A stretch of 64,000 nt of DNA from Pseudomonas sp. M47T1 (GTDB lineage Bacteria > Pseudomonadota > Gammaproteobacteria > Pseudomonadales > Pseudomonadaceae): positions 36,746-100,745 of the forward strand of contig NZ_AJWX01000026.1 in NCBI RefSeq assembly GCF_000263855.1. The letters run 5' to 3'. Within the stretch, counting starts at the first letter, position 1. Every line of letters starts with the position of its first letter. The translations under genes and the position numbers were made by a program. The notes under the pieces were generated by a model. The model saw only the letters and a list, made by a program, of their open reading frames with translations, was not told the DNA's origin and did not search any database. Below are positions 15,389 to 24,643 of this stretch, in pieces.

Positions 15389-16063
15389 TCACCCCCCCGA
15401 CTTCACCTTGTCAAACGACTTGTGAATATCATCGGCCCAGCCATCGAGCACCGCCTTGGCGTCTGCTGCGGTCATCACGGTCTTGCTGTTCTCCAGGTTT
15501 TCGCCAGTCCCCTTGCGCACCACCTGAGCCACTACCTGGTTGGTGCCGCCATCGAGCACGGCCACTTCGGTGGCAATGGTGGTGGTCTGGTCACGGCCGC
15601 CCGCTGCGGTGTTTACCGCCGAGGCTACCAAGGCAATGGGCAGCACTTCATAGGGCTGGAAGCCTTCGTTTTTGCTGCTGACCGCGGTAATGGCCGGCCG
15701 CACAACCAGCACGCCCGGGCCAGGGCCGCTCGCCAATGGCAATGATTTGCCAAGTTCGCGCTGCAAGGCCTGGTCGTAGTAGTGAGTAATGCCCTGCAAC
15801 GTGCTCAACGGAATTTGCGCGGTGGGTTTGGGTGCGGGATAAAGCTGGCTCGGCTCCACATAAATGCTGGTGTAGTTCGACGCTTTTATCTTCGGATCAA
15901 TCCAGCGCATCACCGTCGCCCCGCTGGGGGTCTTGTCTTCTTTCAGTCGGCTGTAATCTTTTAAAAAGCCTGAATATTCCTCTGGCGGCGTTACCGTGCT
16001 GGCGCAGCCGGCGAGTACGACCGTGGTGATACATAGCGAGCTAACCAATAGTGAAAACTTCAT
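15389..16063 (-). CDS. DUF3313 family lipoprotein
   Basis: The protein begins at ATG 16063, with AAAGGAG upstream, and carries a lipoprotein signal with lipobox LAGC at about residues 17-20, so it is anchored to a membrane facing the periplasm. The mature part matches DUF3313: EYSGFLKDYSRL and ATVMRWIDPKIKASNYTSIYVEP, later DGWADDIHKSFD. The family is uncharacterised. Codons upstream of 16063 in the same frame lack any sign of coding and are excluded. Confidence 0.87.
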   Translation of the reverse strand: MKFSLLVSSLCITTVVLAGCASTVTPPEEYSGFLKDYSRLKEDKTPSGATVMRWIDPKIKASNYTSIYVEPSQLYPAPKPTAQIPLSTLQGITHYYDQALQRELGKSLPLASGPGPGVLVVRPAITAVSSKNEGFQPYEVLPIALVASAVNTAAGGRDQTTTIATEVAVLDGGTNQVVAQVVRKGTGENLENSKTVMTAADAKAVLDGWADDIHKSFDKVKSGG

Positions 16064-16420
16064 TCTGCAGCTCCTTTGGTGTTCCTTGGCGACTGCCTGG
16101 GCCGAAGAAGCCCGACGGCTTGCCGACGTGATGATAATTACTGCCTGCACTCCACTGCTGCTCCTGCGAGCCACGGTAGGTATAGCCTAACTTTCGAATT
16201 ATCAAAAAAAGCATTTGAGCGGTTTTCACTGCCCGTGATCATTTAGCCAACGGGACAGCCTGCGCGGGCTCGGCTGCAGGCACTTGTTTGCCACTGGTAT
16301 CGCGAGTTGGAATAATATTTATAACCAAGTCTTTGCAGCCGTTCGCCCCCCCGATTTCGGGCCCGTGCACTTGCCGATTCCGAAAGCGCTTCTATATTCA
16401 CAGTCGACAACATGAACTAA
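16064..16420. other. Divergent intergenic region, no gene
   Basis: This 357-bp gap separates the DUF3313 lipoprotein from the pqi operon and must hold both promoters. The part near 16190-16215 and 16305-16325 is AT-rich (TTCGAATTATCAAAAAAAGC and GGAATAATATTTATAACC). I could not assign promoter boxes or operators with confidence and see no ORF worth reporting. Confidence 0.4.
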
Positions 16421-17041
16421 ATGACCGCCGAGCCGAGAAATCTCATGGATGGAACGCGCCCGCTCATTATCTGCGAATATTGTGATTCGGTTCACGACAG
16501 TGCGTTATTACGCCGGCATCAGAAGGCTATATGCCACTGTTGTGGCGCGGTTATTCAACGCCATGTTTCCATGACCCTGCAACAGCGCTTGGCGCTGTGC
16601 ATGACGGCGGCCGTACTGTTGGCATTCGCCAACTTCTACCCGGTAATGAGCATCAACTTGAAAGGCCTGCACAACTCCGCAACTCTGTGGGATTCGGTGC
16701 GCGCACTGAGCGAAGGGCCTATAACTTTCATTGCACTAGTGGCCGGTGTAGCGATCATTATTGCGCCTGTGCTGCAAGTAGCCTTACTGCTGTGGGTGAT
16801 CTCCTTCGCCCTGGCCGGCATGCGCTGCCCGGCGTTTGCCGGGTGCATGCGGGCGCTGGAGGCGTTGCGCCCCTGGAGCATGCTTGAGGTGTGCCTGTTG
16901 GGCAGTCTGGTGGCGGTGATCAAACTGGCCGGCCTGCTGGACGTGGTGCCCGGCATGGGCCTGGCTGCCCTGGCGGCGCTGAGCGTGCTGATGATCAAGA
17001 TCGCGGGCAAGGATATTCGCCTGCTGTGGGAACTGACGTGA
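16421..17041 (+). CDS. pqiA: Paraquat-inducible protein A, first half
   Basis: PqiA is the inner-membrane partner of the MCE protein PqiB in lipid transport between membranes. E. coli PqiA has two similar domains in one chain; here each is its own ORF. This first one has a zinc-ribbon-like N-terminus (CEYCDSV...CHCC, residues 18-42) and four membrane helices, with FANFYPVMSINLKG as the family signature. The start is either 16421 or the ATG at 16445; neither has a clear ribosome-binding site. It overlaps the second PqiA ORF by 4 bp. Confidence 0.88.
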   Translation: MTAEPRNLMDGTRPLIICEYCDSVHDSALLRRHQKAICHCCGAVIQRHVSMTLQQRLALCMTAAVLLAFANFYPVMSINLKGLHNSATLWDSVRALSEGPITFIALVAGVAIIIAPVLQVALLLWVISFALAGMRCPAFAGCMRALEALRPWSMLEVCLLGSLVAVIKLAGLLDVVPGMGLAALAALSVLMIKIAGKDIRLLWELT

Positions 17042-17673
17042 GCCGCCAGCCCAAGGCCGCCGACCTGGACCTGTGCCTGTGCCACGGTTGTGGGCAGGCC
17101 TGCGCCATGCACGAGCAGCCGCACCACTGCCCGCGCTGCGGCGCGGCGCTGCACCGGCTCAAGCCCGAGTCACTGGCGCGCACCTGGGCATACCTGGCCG
17201 CGGCGCTGATCTTCTACGTGCCGGCCAACCTGCTGCCGGTGATGAACACCAGCCTGCTGGGCCAGGGCGAAGACAGCACCATCATCACCGGTGTGCTGGA
17301 GTTCTGGGACGCCGGCGCCTGGGACATCGCCTCCATCATTTTCATCGCCAGCATCGGCGTGCCCGCCATCAAGTTCTGCGCCCTGATTTTGCTGCTGGTG
17401 ACCGCCCAGCGCCGCAGCCAGTGGGCCTGCCGCCAACGCTCAAAACTGTTCCGTTTCGTCGAGCTGGTTGGCTACTGGTCGATGCTGGACGTGATGGTGG
17501 TGGCGCTGGTGGCCTCGCTGGTGAAGTTCCAGGCGCTGGGCACCATCGAGCCCCGCGCCGGCATCCTGTTCTTCGGCATGGTGGTGGTCTTCACCATGCT
17601 GGCGGCCATGAGTTTCGACCCACGCCTTATCTGGCAGAACACCCCGGCACCGGAGATCCTGGATGAACCCTGA
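17038..17673 (+). CDS. pqiA: Paraquat-inducible protein A, second half
   Basis: This is the second PqiA domain as a separate 211-residue protein. It starts at a GTG that overlaps the previous stop (GTGA). The N-terminus again has paired cysteines (CLCHGCGQAC...CPRCGAAL), and the signature YVPANLLPVMNTSLLGQGED opens the membrane part. Four helices follow. It overlaps pqiB by 11 bp, so the four pqi genes form a translationally coupled set. Confidence 0.88.
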   Translation: MSRQPKAADLDLCLCHGCGQACAMHEQPHHCPRCGAALHRLKPESLARTWAYLAAALIFYVPANLLPVMNTSLLGQGEDSTIITGVLEFWDAGAWDIASIIFIASIGVPAIKFCALILLLVTAQRRSQWACRQRSKLFRFVELVGYWSMLDVMVVALVASLVKFQALGTIEPRAGILFFGMVVVFTMLAAMSFDPRLIWQNTPAPEILDEP

Positions 17674-19303
17674 GCCCACGCAGGACCGCCCACGTTCGGG
17701 CGAGGTCAAGACGTCGCGACGCTGGAGCGTATCACTGGTATGGATCGTGCCGATCATTGCCTTGCTGGTAGGCATTTCTCTGGTCATCCACGACCGCATG
17801 CAGGCCGGCCCGGTGATCACCATCACCTTCAAGACCGGCGAAGGCCTGACCGCCGACAAGACCGAGGTGCGCTACCGCAATGTGGTCATCGGCCATGTGG
17901 CGGCAGTGGAGCTGAGCGAGGACGAAAAAAGCGTCACGGCCACGGTGAAACTGGTCAAGCGCGCGGTCAACTTCACCCGCAAGGACGCCAAGTTCTGGGT
18001 GGTGCGGCCGCGTATCGGCGCGGGCGGCATTTCCGGCGTAGACACCCTGCTGTCAGGTGATTTCATCGGCGCCGACTCCGGCACCGCGAACGAAACGACC
18101 CATGACTTCATCGGCCTGGAAGTGCCGCCGCCCATCACCTACGGCGAGCCGGGCAAGCGCTTTACCCTGCACACCCGCGACCTGGGCTCGCTGGACATCG
18201 GCTCGCCGGTGTACTTCCGCAAGATCCCGGTGGGCCAGGTGGTGGCGTACACCCTGGAGGGCAACGGCAAGGGCGTGGACATCGAGGTGTTCGTCAAGGC
18301 GCCCAACGACGCCTTCGTCACCGCCAACACGCGCTTCTGGAACGCCAGCGGCATCGACATCGGCATTGGCGCCAACGGCTTCACGGTCAAGACAGAATCG
18401 CTGTCCTCGGTGCTGGTGGGCGGCATTGCCTTCGGCACACCGGAGTTTGGCCAGGACAGTGCGCCGGCCGAGGCTGGCCAGGGTTTCACACTGATGGGCG
18501 ATGAACAGACCGCCCTGGCCCCACCCCCGGGCAAGGCGCAGTACATGAACCTGCGTTTCAACCAGTCGCTGCGTGGCCTCAAGGTTGATGCCCCAGTGGA
18601 GTTCCAGGGCGTGGAAATCGGCAAGGTGGTGTCAGTCAACCTCGATTTCGACCTGAAGACCGAGAGTTTCCCGATCATCGTCGGCATCGTCATTTACCCA
18701 CAAAGCCTGGGCCAGGCGCACACGCGCATGCTGGAGTTGCTCAAGCACGACCCCAACGACGAGCGCGGCACCATCGCCATCCTCCAGAGCTTCGTCGAGC
18801 ACGGCCTGCGCGCCCAGGCCCGCAGCGGCAATGTCTTGACCGGGCAGTTGTACATCTCGCTGGACTTCTACCCCAAGGCCGACAAGGTCACCTTCGACGC
18901 CGATGCCCGGCCCATCATGCTGCCGACCATTCCCGGCAGCCTCGACCAATTGCAGGCCCAGTTGCAAACCATGGTGGAGAAAATCTCCAAGCTGCCCCTG
19001 GACCGCATCGCCAACAACCTGGACGGCAGCCTGAGTGAATTGCGGCGCAGCATCGGCCAGTTCAGCACCCAGACCTTGCCCTCTATCCAGAGCTCCCTGG
19101 CGGACGTGAGCAAAACCCTGAAGACCGCCAACTCGGCGCTGTCCGAGGACTCACCGCAGCGCGAACAGTTGGGCGAGGCCATCAAGGAACTGGGGCGCAC
19201 TTCGCGCTCGTTGCGCGAACTCTCCGACTACCTGGGCCGCCACCCTGAATCCTTGATCCGCGGCCGGCCGAAAAACGCTCCGTACGAGGACCAGCAGCCA
19301 TGA
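17663..19303 (+). CDS. pqiB: MCE-domain intermembrane transport protein PqiB
   Basis: PqiB forms a hexameric tube of stacked MCE rings that bridges the periplasm for lipid movement. This 546-residue protein has one N-terminal membrane helix (VSLVWIVPIIALLVGISLVI, about 21-41) and three MCE repeats, starting near residues 50 (ITFKTGEGLTADKTEVRYR), 165 (LGSLDIGSPVYFRKIPVG) and 295 (LRGLKVDAPVEFQGVEIG). The C-terminal part is helical (LDQLQAQLQTMVEKISKLPL), which in PqiB forms the needle. Length and order match the family. Confidence 0.94.
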   Translation: MNPEPTQDRPRSGEVKTSRRWSVSLVWIVPIIALLVGISLVIHDRMQAGPVITITFKTGEGLTADKTEVRYRNVVIGHVAAVELSEDEKSVTATVKLVKRAVNFTRKDAKFWVVRPRIGAGGISGVDTLLSGDFIGADSGTANETTHDFIGLEVPPPITYGEPGKRFTLHTRDLGSLDIGSPVYFRKIPVGQVVAYTLEGNGKGVDIEVFVKAPNDAFVTANTRFWNASGIDIGIGANGFTVKTESLSSVLVGGIAFGTPEFGQDSAPAEAGQGFTLMGDEQTALAPPPGKAQYMNLRFNQSLRGLKVDAPVEFQGVEIGKVVSVNLDFDLKTESFPIIVGIVIYPQSLGQAHTRMLELLKHDPNDERGTIAILQSFVEHGLRAQARSGNVLTGQLYISLDFYPKADKVTFDADARPIMLPTIPGSLDQLQAQLQTMVEKISKLPLDRIANNLDGSLSELRRSIGQFSTQTLPSIQSSLADVSKTLKTANSALSEDSPQREQLGEAIKELGRTSRSLRELSDYLGRHPESLIRGRPKNAPYEDQQP

Positions 19304-19869
19304 GTCAACGCCTGCGCACCACCCTTGCTCCCGCGTTGCTGTGCCTGTGCGCCGTGTTGGCGGGCTGTCGCAGCGCGCCGGTGCATTACCACACGCTGAC
19401 ACCGCTGTTGGGTGGCACGGCCCGCTCTGTGCAGCCCGGGGCCAACCTGGTGATTGAACGGTTCACCGTACCGCCCCAGGTCGACCGCGCGCAGATCGTG
19501 GTGCGCCAGGGCAACAATGGCCTGGCCATTCTGGAAACCGAATGGTGGGGTGCAAGCCTGGCCGATGAGCTGCAAAGCGCGCTGGTTGATCAGTTGAACC
19601 AGCACCCCATCAATGCCGGGCGGGCGTCATTGCGCGTGGACGTTCAGCGCTTTGACCTGGTGCCGGGGCGCTACGCCCTGATCGACGTCAAGTGGCGCCT
19701 GCGCACAGGCCGAGCCGATGACGACACCCGTATGCAAGTCAGTTGCCAAAGTGTGCTGCAGACGCCATCGGGTGACTCGGTGGAAGAGCTGGTGCAGGCC
19801 CAGCAGGGCAACGTAGAAAAAATCGCCTTGATGATCAGCGCCTCGGGGTCGGGCAAGTGCCCTTCCTGA
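19300..19869 (+). CDS. pqiC: Outer-membrane lipoprotein PqiC
   Basis: PqiC (DUF330/ABC-type transport auxiliary family) is the outer-membrane lipoprotein that binds the end of PqiB. This 189-residue protein has a lipoprotein signal with LAGC at about residues 20-23 and the family pattern YHTLTPLLGG, then VDRAQIVVRQGNNGLAILETEWWG. It overlaps pqiB by 4 bp and is followed 25 bp later by the FadL-type gene. Confidence 0.92.
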   Translation: MSQRLRTTLAPALLCLCAVLAGCRSAPVHYHTLTPLLGGTARSVQPGANLVIERFTVPPQVDRAQIVVRQGNNGLAILETEWWGASLADELQSALVDQLNQHPINAGRASLRVDVQRFDLVPGRYALIDVKWRLRTGRADDDTRMQVSCQSVLQTPSGDSVEELVQAQQGNVEKIALMISASGSGKCPS

Positions 19870-19894
19870 CGCGAACCCACAAGGATGATGCCCA

Positions 19895-21217
19895 ATGACC
19901 GTCAAACACCACCACAAGACTCCTGTTTTCCGCCTCCTGGGCCTGCCGGGCGTGCTGGGCTGCACGCTGCTGGGCTCCACCTTGCTGGCCAGCCCCGCCT
20001 GGGCTGGCGGCATTCTGGTGTATGAAGCGGGCCAGGAAGGGGCCGGGCTGGCCAACGCCGGCGCCGCGGTGCTGGCCACCGACCCCAGCATCCTGATGAA
20101 CAACCCCGCAGGCATCAGCCAGCTCAAGGGCACCCAACTGAACATGGACGCCCAGGTTATCCTCGGCGACATAACCTATTCACGCGACAGCGGCAACACG
20201 TTTTCCGGCGGCAACGGCGGCAACCCGCTGCCCTACTTTCCCGGCACCAGCCTGTTCATCAGCCACGAACTGGACGATCGCAACAGCATAGCCTTCGGCA
20301 TGTACGGCAACTTCGGCCTGGCGCTGGACTACGACGATGACTGGGCCGGGCGCTACTTCACCCAGGAATCGGCCATTGTCGGCGTGTCATTCCAGCCCAC
20401 CTACGCCTACAAGCTCACCGATGACCTGTCCATCGGCGTCGGGCCGCGCTTCATGTACGGCTACTACCGCACCGAAGTGGCGGTGAACAACAACGTGCTC
20501 GGCCTGGGCAACGCCCCGGACGGACAACTGGTGTACAAGGACGGCGACTGGGGCGTGGGCTACAACCTGGGCCTGCTGTATCGGCTCAACGAACGCGTGC
20601 AACTGGGCCTGGCCTACACCAGCAAGATCGACCTCAAGTTTCGCGACAGCCCCACGCTCAAGCACATCACCAACCCGCTGCTCAACGTGGCGCTCAATCG
20701 CCTGGACGTGGATCAGTTGAAGGTCGACATGACCGTGCCGCAGACGGTGTTGGCCAGTGCCTCGTACAAAATCGATGACCAGTGGACGTTGCTGGGCAGC
20801 CTCAACTGGCAGGACTGGAGCCAGTTCGGAAAGATCGGCGTGGAAGTCGACAGCAACGCCGCCGGCACCTCCACCACGGTCGACCGCAAATACCGCGACA
20901 CCTACCACGCCTCCGTGGGCGCGCAGAACCAGATCAACGCCAAGTGGCGCTGGAACGTCGGCGTGGCCTACGACTCATCGGCCGTGGACGACAAGGACCG
21001 CACCGTCGACAACCCGATGAACCAGGCGTGGCGCTTCGCAACCGGGCTCAACTACGCCCTGGACGAGAACACCGACCTGCACCTCAACTACACCCTGATC
21101 TGGATGGGTGACATGGACGATGTGCAGACCAAGACCCGCTCCGGCGACAGCGTGTCCGGCGAATACCGCAACGCCATGCTGCACGTGATCGGCGGCGGCG
21201 CGGTATGGCGTTTCTAG
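19895..21217 (+). CDS. FadL/OmpP1-family outer-membrane transporter
   Basis: FadL-type barrels bring long-chain fatty acids and other hydrophobic compounds across the outer membrane. This 440-residue protein has a signal peptide ending SPAWAGG, the FadL hatch region (YEAGQEGAGLANAGAAVLA, then PSILMNNPAGISQLKGTQL) and a C-terminal barrel strand ending VIGGGAVWRF with terminal Phe. It sits 25 bp after pqiC and 31 bp before moxR, so it appears to be part of the same transcript; together with PqiABC it suggests lipid handling. Confidence 0.92.
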   Translation: MTVKHHHKTPVFRLLGLPGVLGCTLLGSTLLASPAWAGGILVYEAGQEGAGLANAGAAVLATDPSILMNNPAGISQLKGTQLNMDAQVILGDITYSRDSGNTFSGGNGGNPLPYFPGTSLFISHELDDRNSIAFGMYGNFGLALDYDDDWAGRYFTQESAIVGVSFQPTYAYKLTDDLSIGVGPRFMYGYYRTEVAVNNNVLGLGNAPDGQLVYKDGDWGVGYNLGLLYRLNERVQLGLAYTSKIDLKFRDSPTLKHITNPLLNVALNRLDVDQLKVDMTVPQTVLASASYKIDDQWTLLGSLNWQDWSQFGKIGVEVDSNAAGTSTTVDRKYRDTYHASVGAQNQINAKWRWNVGVAYDSSAVDDKDRTVDNPMNQAWRFATGLNYALDENTDLHLNYTLIWMGDMDDVQTKTRSGDSVSGEYRNAMLHVIGGGAVWRF

Positions 21218-21248
21218 CCGGCCGGGCCCTTTTGAACAAGGAGTTTTC

Positions 21249-22223
21249 ATGACAGCGCTCGACGACCTCAACGCACTGCAGGCCAGCATTGCCCAAGCCG
21301 TGCTGGGCCAGGACCAGGTGATTCGCCAGATTCTGCTGGGCCTGTTGGCCAACGGGCACCTGTTGCTCGAAAGCCTGCCGGGCCTGGCCAAGACCCGCAC
21401 GGTCAAGGCCCTGGCCACGCACCTGGACGCTAAAATGAGCCGTATCCAGTTCACCCCGGACCTGCTGCCATCCGACATCACCGGCGCCGAGGTACTGCAC
21501 CAGGTGCAGGGCCAGAACGAAATCCGCTTTCAGCCAGGGCCGCTGTTCGGCAACCTGATCCTGGCCGACGAGATTAACCGCGCCCCGGCCAAGGTCCAGG
21601 CGGCCTTGCTGGAGGCCATGGAAGAACGGCAAATCACCGTGGCCGGGCAAAGCCACCCGTTGCCGCCGTTATTCATCGTGGTGGCCACCCAGAACCCCAT
21701 CGAACAGGAAGGCACCTACCCCCTGCCCGAAGCGCAGATGGACCGTTTCCTGATGAAGGTACTGCTCGATTACCCCAGCGCCGACCACGAAAGCCAGGTG
21801 CTGCGCTTGCTGCGTGCCGAGGAGATCGCCCAGGGCAACCCTTCATCCGCCCCGGCGCCGCTGGCCCAGGAGGTCATTTTTGCCGCGCGCCGCGAAGTCA
21901 GCAACGTGCACGTGGCCCCGGCCATCGACCGCTACGTGATTGACCTGGTCAACGCTACCCGTCTCCCCGCCGACTATGACCCCGACCTGGGCCGCTGGAT
22001 CGCCCTGGGCGCCAGCCCGCGCGGGGGCATCGGCCTGGACCGCTGCGCCCGGGCCCATGCCTGGATGCAGGGCCAGGACTTCGTATCGCCCGACAACGTG
22101 CGCGCGGTGGTGCACCCGGTGCTGCGCCATCGCCTGCAACTGAGCTATGACGCGGTGGCCGACGGCATGACCGCAGACCGCGTGCTGGACCGGTTGCTGG
22201 ACAGCGTGGCGATTGCGGCATGA
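21249..22223 (+). CDS. MoxR-family AAA+ ATPase
   Basis: MoxR ATPases act as chaperones that, with VWA-domain partners, help mature other complexes. This 324-residue protein has Walker A SLPGLAKTRTVKAL near residues 37-50, Walker B LILADEINRAPAKVQAALLEAMEERQ near 102-127, sensor 1 VVATQNPIEQEGTYPLPEAQ and a lid domain. AAGGAG lies before the ATG. Its stop overlaps the start of the DUF58 gene, and the next genes are the standard MoxR partners. Confidence 0.94.
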   Translation: MTALDDLNALQASIAQAVLGQDQVIRQILLGLLANGHLLLESLPGLAKTRTVKALATHLDAKMSRIQFTPDLLPSDITGAEVLHQVQGQNEIRFQPGPLFGNLILADEINRAPAKVQAALLEAMEERQITVAGQSHPLPPLFIVVATQNPIEQEGTYPLPEAQMDRFLMKVLLDYPSADHESQVLRLLRAEEIAQGNPSSAPAPLAQEVIFAARREVSNVHVAPAIDRYVIDLVNATRLPADYDPDLGRWIALGASPRGGIGLDRCARAHAWMQGQDFVSPDNVRAVVHPVLRHRLQLSYDAVADGMTADRVLDRLLDSVAIAA

Positions 22224-23155
22224 ATACCGACGGCCTGGTCTACGTGTCGCTGGCGCAACTGATGGCGCTGGAATTCAAGGCCCGTGGCCTGAGTTTCCTG
22301 GCGCGCCAGCCACGTGCCAGCCTGCTGGCCGGTGCGCATGCCTCACGCCTGCGCGGCCGTGGCCTGAATTTCGACGAGCTGCGCCGCTACCAGCCTGGTG
22401 ACGACCTGCGCCATCTGGACTGGCGCGCCTCGATGCGCACCGGCAAACCGGTGGTGCGCACCTTTACCGAAGAGCGTGACCGCCCGGCGCTGATCCTGGT
22501 GGACCAGCGCATGTCGATGTTCTTCGGCTCGCACCGCAGCTTCAAATCCGCACTGGCCGCAGAGCTGGGCGCGCTGGCGGCGTGGATGGTGTTCCACGCC
22601 GGCGACCGGGTGGGCGGGCTGGTGTTCAACGACCAGCGCATCGACAGCGTGACGCCGCTGCGCAGCCGTGCGCGGGTGGAAGCCCTGTTCAGCCGTATGG
22701 TGGAACAGAACCAGGCGTTGCAGGCCAGCAACCCCGACGCGCAGAACGACAACCAACTGGACAAGGCGCTACAGCGCTGCCTGGCCCTGGCCGGCCACGA
22801 CCATCTGATCTGCATCGTCAGCGACTTCGCCGGTGCCAGCGAGTTGACCCTGCAACTGCTGCGGCGCCTGACCGCCCACAACGACGTGATTGCCCTGCTG
22901 GCCTACGACCCACTGGCCCTCAACCTGCCCCGCAACGGCAAGGTGCTGGTGACCCAGGGCGACCTGCAAGTGGAACTGGCGATCAACCAGCGCCGCGTGC
23001 ACCAGCCCCTGGGCGACTTCCTCAGCGGGCGGCTGGACGACGTCAGCACGCTGCTGCGCCGCAGCCAGGTGCCCTTGCTGAGCTTCAGCACCGCCATGGA
23101 CGCGGCCGCGCAACTGCGCGCCGAACTTGGCAAAACCGCCAGGGCCCGGCCATGA
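22220..23155 (+). CDS. DUF58 domain protein (MoxR partner)
   Basis: This 311-residue protein carries the DUF58 signature at about residues 56-80: YQPGDDLRHLDWRASMRTGKPVV, with the following FTEERDRPALILVDQRMSM at the beginning of a VWA-like fold. DUF58 genes almost always follow moxR. It has no membrane helix. ATGA overlaps at both ends link it to moxR and to the DUF4381 gene. Confidence 0.93.
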   Translation: MNTDGLVYVSLAQLMALEFKARGLSFLARQPRASLLAGAHASRLRGRGLNFDELRRYQPGDDLRHLDWRASMRTGKPVVRTFTEERDRPALILVDQRMSMFFGSHRSFKSALAAELGALAAWMVFHAGDRVGGLVFNDQRIDSVTPLRSRARVEALFSRMVEQNQALQASNPDAQNDNQLDKALQRCLALAGHDHLICIVSDFAGASELTLQLLRRLTAHNDVIALLAYDPLALNLPRNGKVLVTQGDLQVELAINQRRVHQPLGDFLSGRLDDVSTLLRRSQVPLLSFSTAMDAAAQLRAELGKTARARP

Positions 23156-23643
23156 ACCCGAACATCCCGAGCATCGACCAATTGCAGGAGCTGGGCTTGC
23201 CTGCGCCCCTGCCCTATACCCCGCACACCTGGGGCTGGTGGGCCTTGCTGGGCGGCCTGGTGATGATCGCGGCGATCCTGAGCGCGCGTAAATACCGCCG
23301 TTGGCGGCGCGACCGTTATCGTCGAGAAGCCCTGCAACGCCTGGCGCTGCTGCGCCAGCGCAGCAGCGACCTGGCCGCGCTGCGCGAACTGCCCGAGCTG
23401 CTCAAGCGCGTGGCGCTGTCCATGCCCTCGGGCAACGCCCAGGTGGCCGGGCTGGGCGCCGCTGCCTGGCAGGGCTTTTTGCAGCACCACAGCCCCCAGG
23501 CGTTGCCCGCCGATTTCAGCCAGCAACTGGCGCAACTGGCCTATGCCCCGGACGCCGCCTTGCAGGCCCTGCCTGCGCAACGCCGACTGGCCCTGTTCGA
23601 TACCTGCCAGCAATGGGTGGAGGGTCATCATGTGGCGGCTTGA
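23152..23643 (+). CDS. DUF4381 domain protein (MoxR cluster)
   Basis: This 163-residue protein has one membrane helix near residues 25-45 (WGWWALLGGLVMIAAILSA) followed by a basic cytoplasmic region (KYRRWRRDRYRREAL) and a helical domain. It matches the small DUF4381 member of MoxR/VWA clusters, likely a membrane adaptor for the DUF58/VWA proteins. It overlaps its neighbours on both sides. Confidence 0.88.
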   Translation: MNPNIPSIDQLQELGLPAPLPYTPHTWGWWALLGGLVMIAAILSARKYRRWRRDRYRREALQRLALLRQRSSDLAALRELPELLKRVALSMPSGNAQVAGLGAAAWQGFLQHHSPQALPADFSQQLAQLAYAPDAALQALPAQRRLALFDTCQQWVEGHHVAA

Positions 23644-24643
23644 CTACCCCTGGTTGCTGGTGCTGCTACCGCTGGCGTGGCTGGGCTACCGCTACCTGCC
23701 CGCCTACCGCGAAGCCCGCAGCGCGGTGCGCGTGCCGTTCTTCCAGGCCATGAGCAAGGCCGTGGGTGCCCGGCCCATGGGCACCGGCAGCCGCCACAAC
23801 CACTGGCAACTGCTGCTCAACGCGCTGGTGTGGGCATTGGTGCTGCTGGCGGTGGCACGCCCGGTGTTCGTGGAAAAGCCCATCGAACATCAACAACCGG
23901 TACGCGACCTGATGCTGGCCATCGACATCTCCCAGTCGATGCAAACCGAAGACTTCACCGACGCCAGCGGCCAGCAGACCGACCGCCTCAGTGCCGTGAA
24001 GCAGGTGGTGCACAGCTTCATCGACAAGCGCAAGGACGACCGCCTGGGCCTGGTGGTGTTCGGCAGCGGCGCCTACCCCCAGGCGCCCCTGACCCTGGAC
24101 CACCGCAGCCTGTCGCTGCTGCTGGACGACACCGGCATCGGCATGGCCGGGCCCAACACCGCCATCGGCGATGCCATTGGCGTGAGCCTGAAGCTGCTGG
24201 ACCAGGCCCACGAACCGGAAAAGGTGCTGATACTGCTCACCGACGGCAATGACACCAGCAGTGCCATCACCCCCGAACACGCGGCCCGCATGGCCGCCAG
24301 CAAGGGCGTGGTCATCCATACCATCGGCATTGGCGACCCGCACGCCTCGGGTGAAGCCAAGGTCAACCTGCCGGGGCTGGAGCAGATCTCGCAGATCACC
24401 GGCGGGCGCTTTTTCCGCGCCGAAGACCGCACCGCCCTGGACCAGGTGTACAGCACCCTCGACCAGTTGACCCCGCACCGGGTGAAAACCCTCAGCCACC
24501 AGCCCCAGCGCGAACTGTTCTACTGGCCGCTGGGCGTGGCCCTGGCGCTGCTGCTGGTGTACCACCTGTGTGCCCTGCTGCGCCCCCGGCTGGCCGTGGC
24601 CCGCCAGCGACAGGAGGGCCACGATGGACATCAACCTCAGTGA
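23630..24643 (+). CDS. VWA-domain membrane protein (BatA-like)
   Basis: The protein is 337 residues long. It has an N-terminal helix (PWLLVLLPLAWLGYRYL), a second helix near 62-80, a von Willebrand A domain with an intact MIDAS (AIDISQSMQ, later LLTDGNDTSS), and a C-terminal helix (FYWPLGVALALLLVYHLCAL). The layout is that of BatA, where the VWA domain sits in the periplasm between helices. Metal-dependent partner binding is expected. It overlaps the preceding gene by 14 bp and the next by 20 bp. Confidence 0.92.
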   Translation: MWRLDYPWLLVLLPLAWLGYRYLPAYREARSAVRVPFFQAMSKAVGARPMGTGSRHNHWQLLLNALVWALVLLAVARPVFVEKPIEHQQPVRDLMLAIDISQSMQTEDFTDASGQQTDRLSAVKQVVHSFIDKRKDDRLGLVVFGSGAYPQAPLTLDHRSLSLLLDDTGIGMAGPNTAIGDAIGVSLKLLDQAHEPEKVLILLTDGNDTSSAITPEHAARMAASKGVVIHTIGIGDPHASGEAKVNLPGLEQISQITGGRFFRAEDRTALDQVYSTLDQLTPHRVKTLSHQPQRELFYWPLGVALALLLVYHLCALLRPRLAVARQRQEGHDGHQPQ

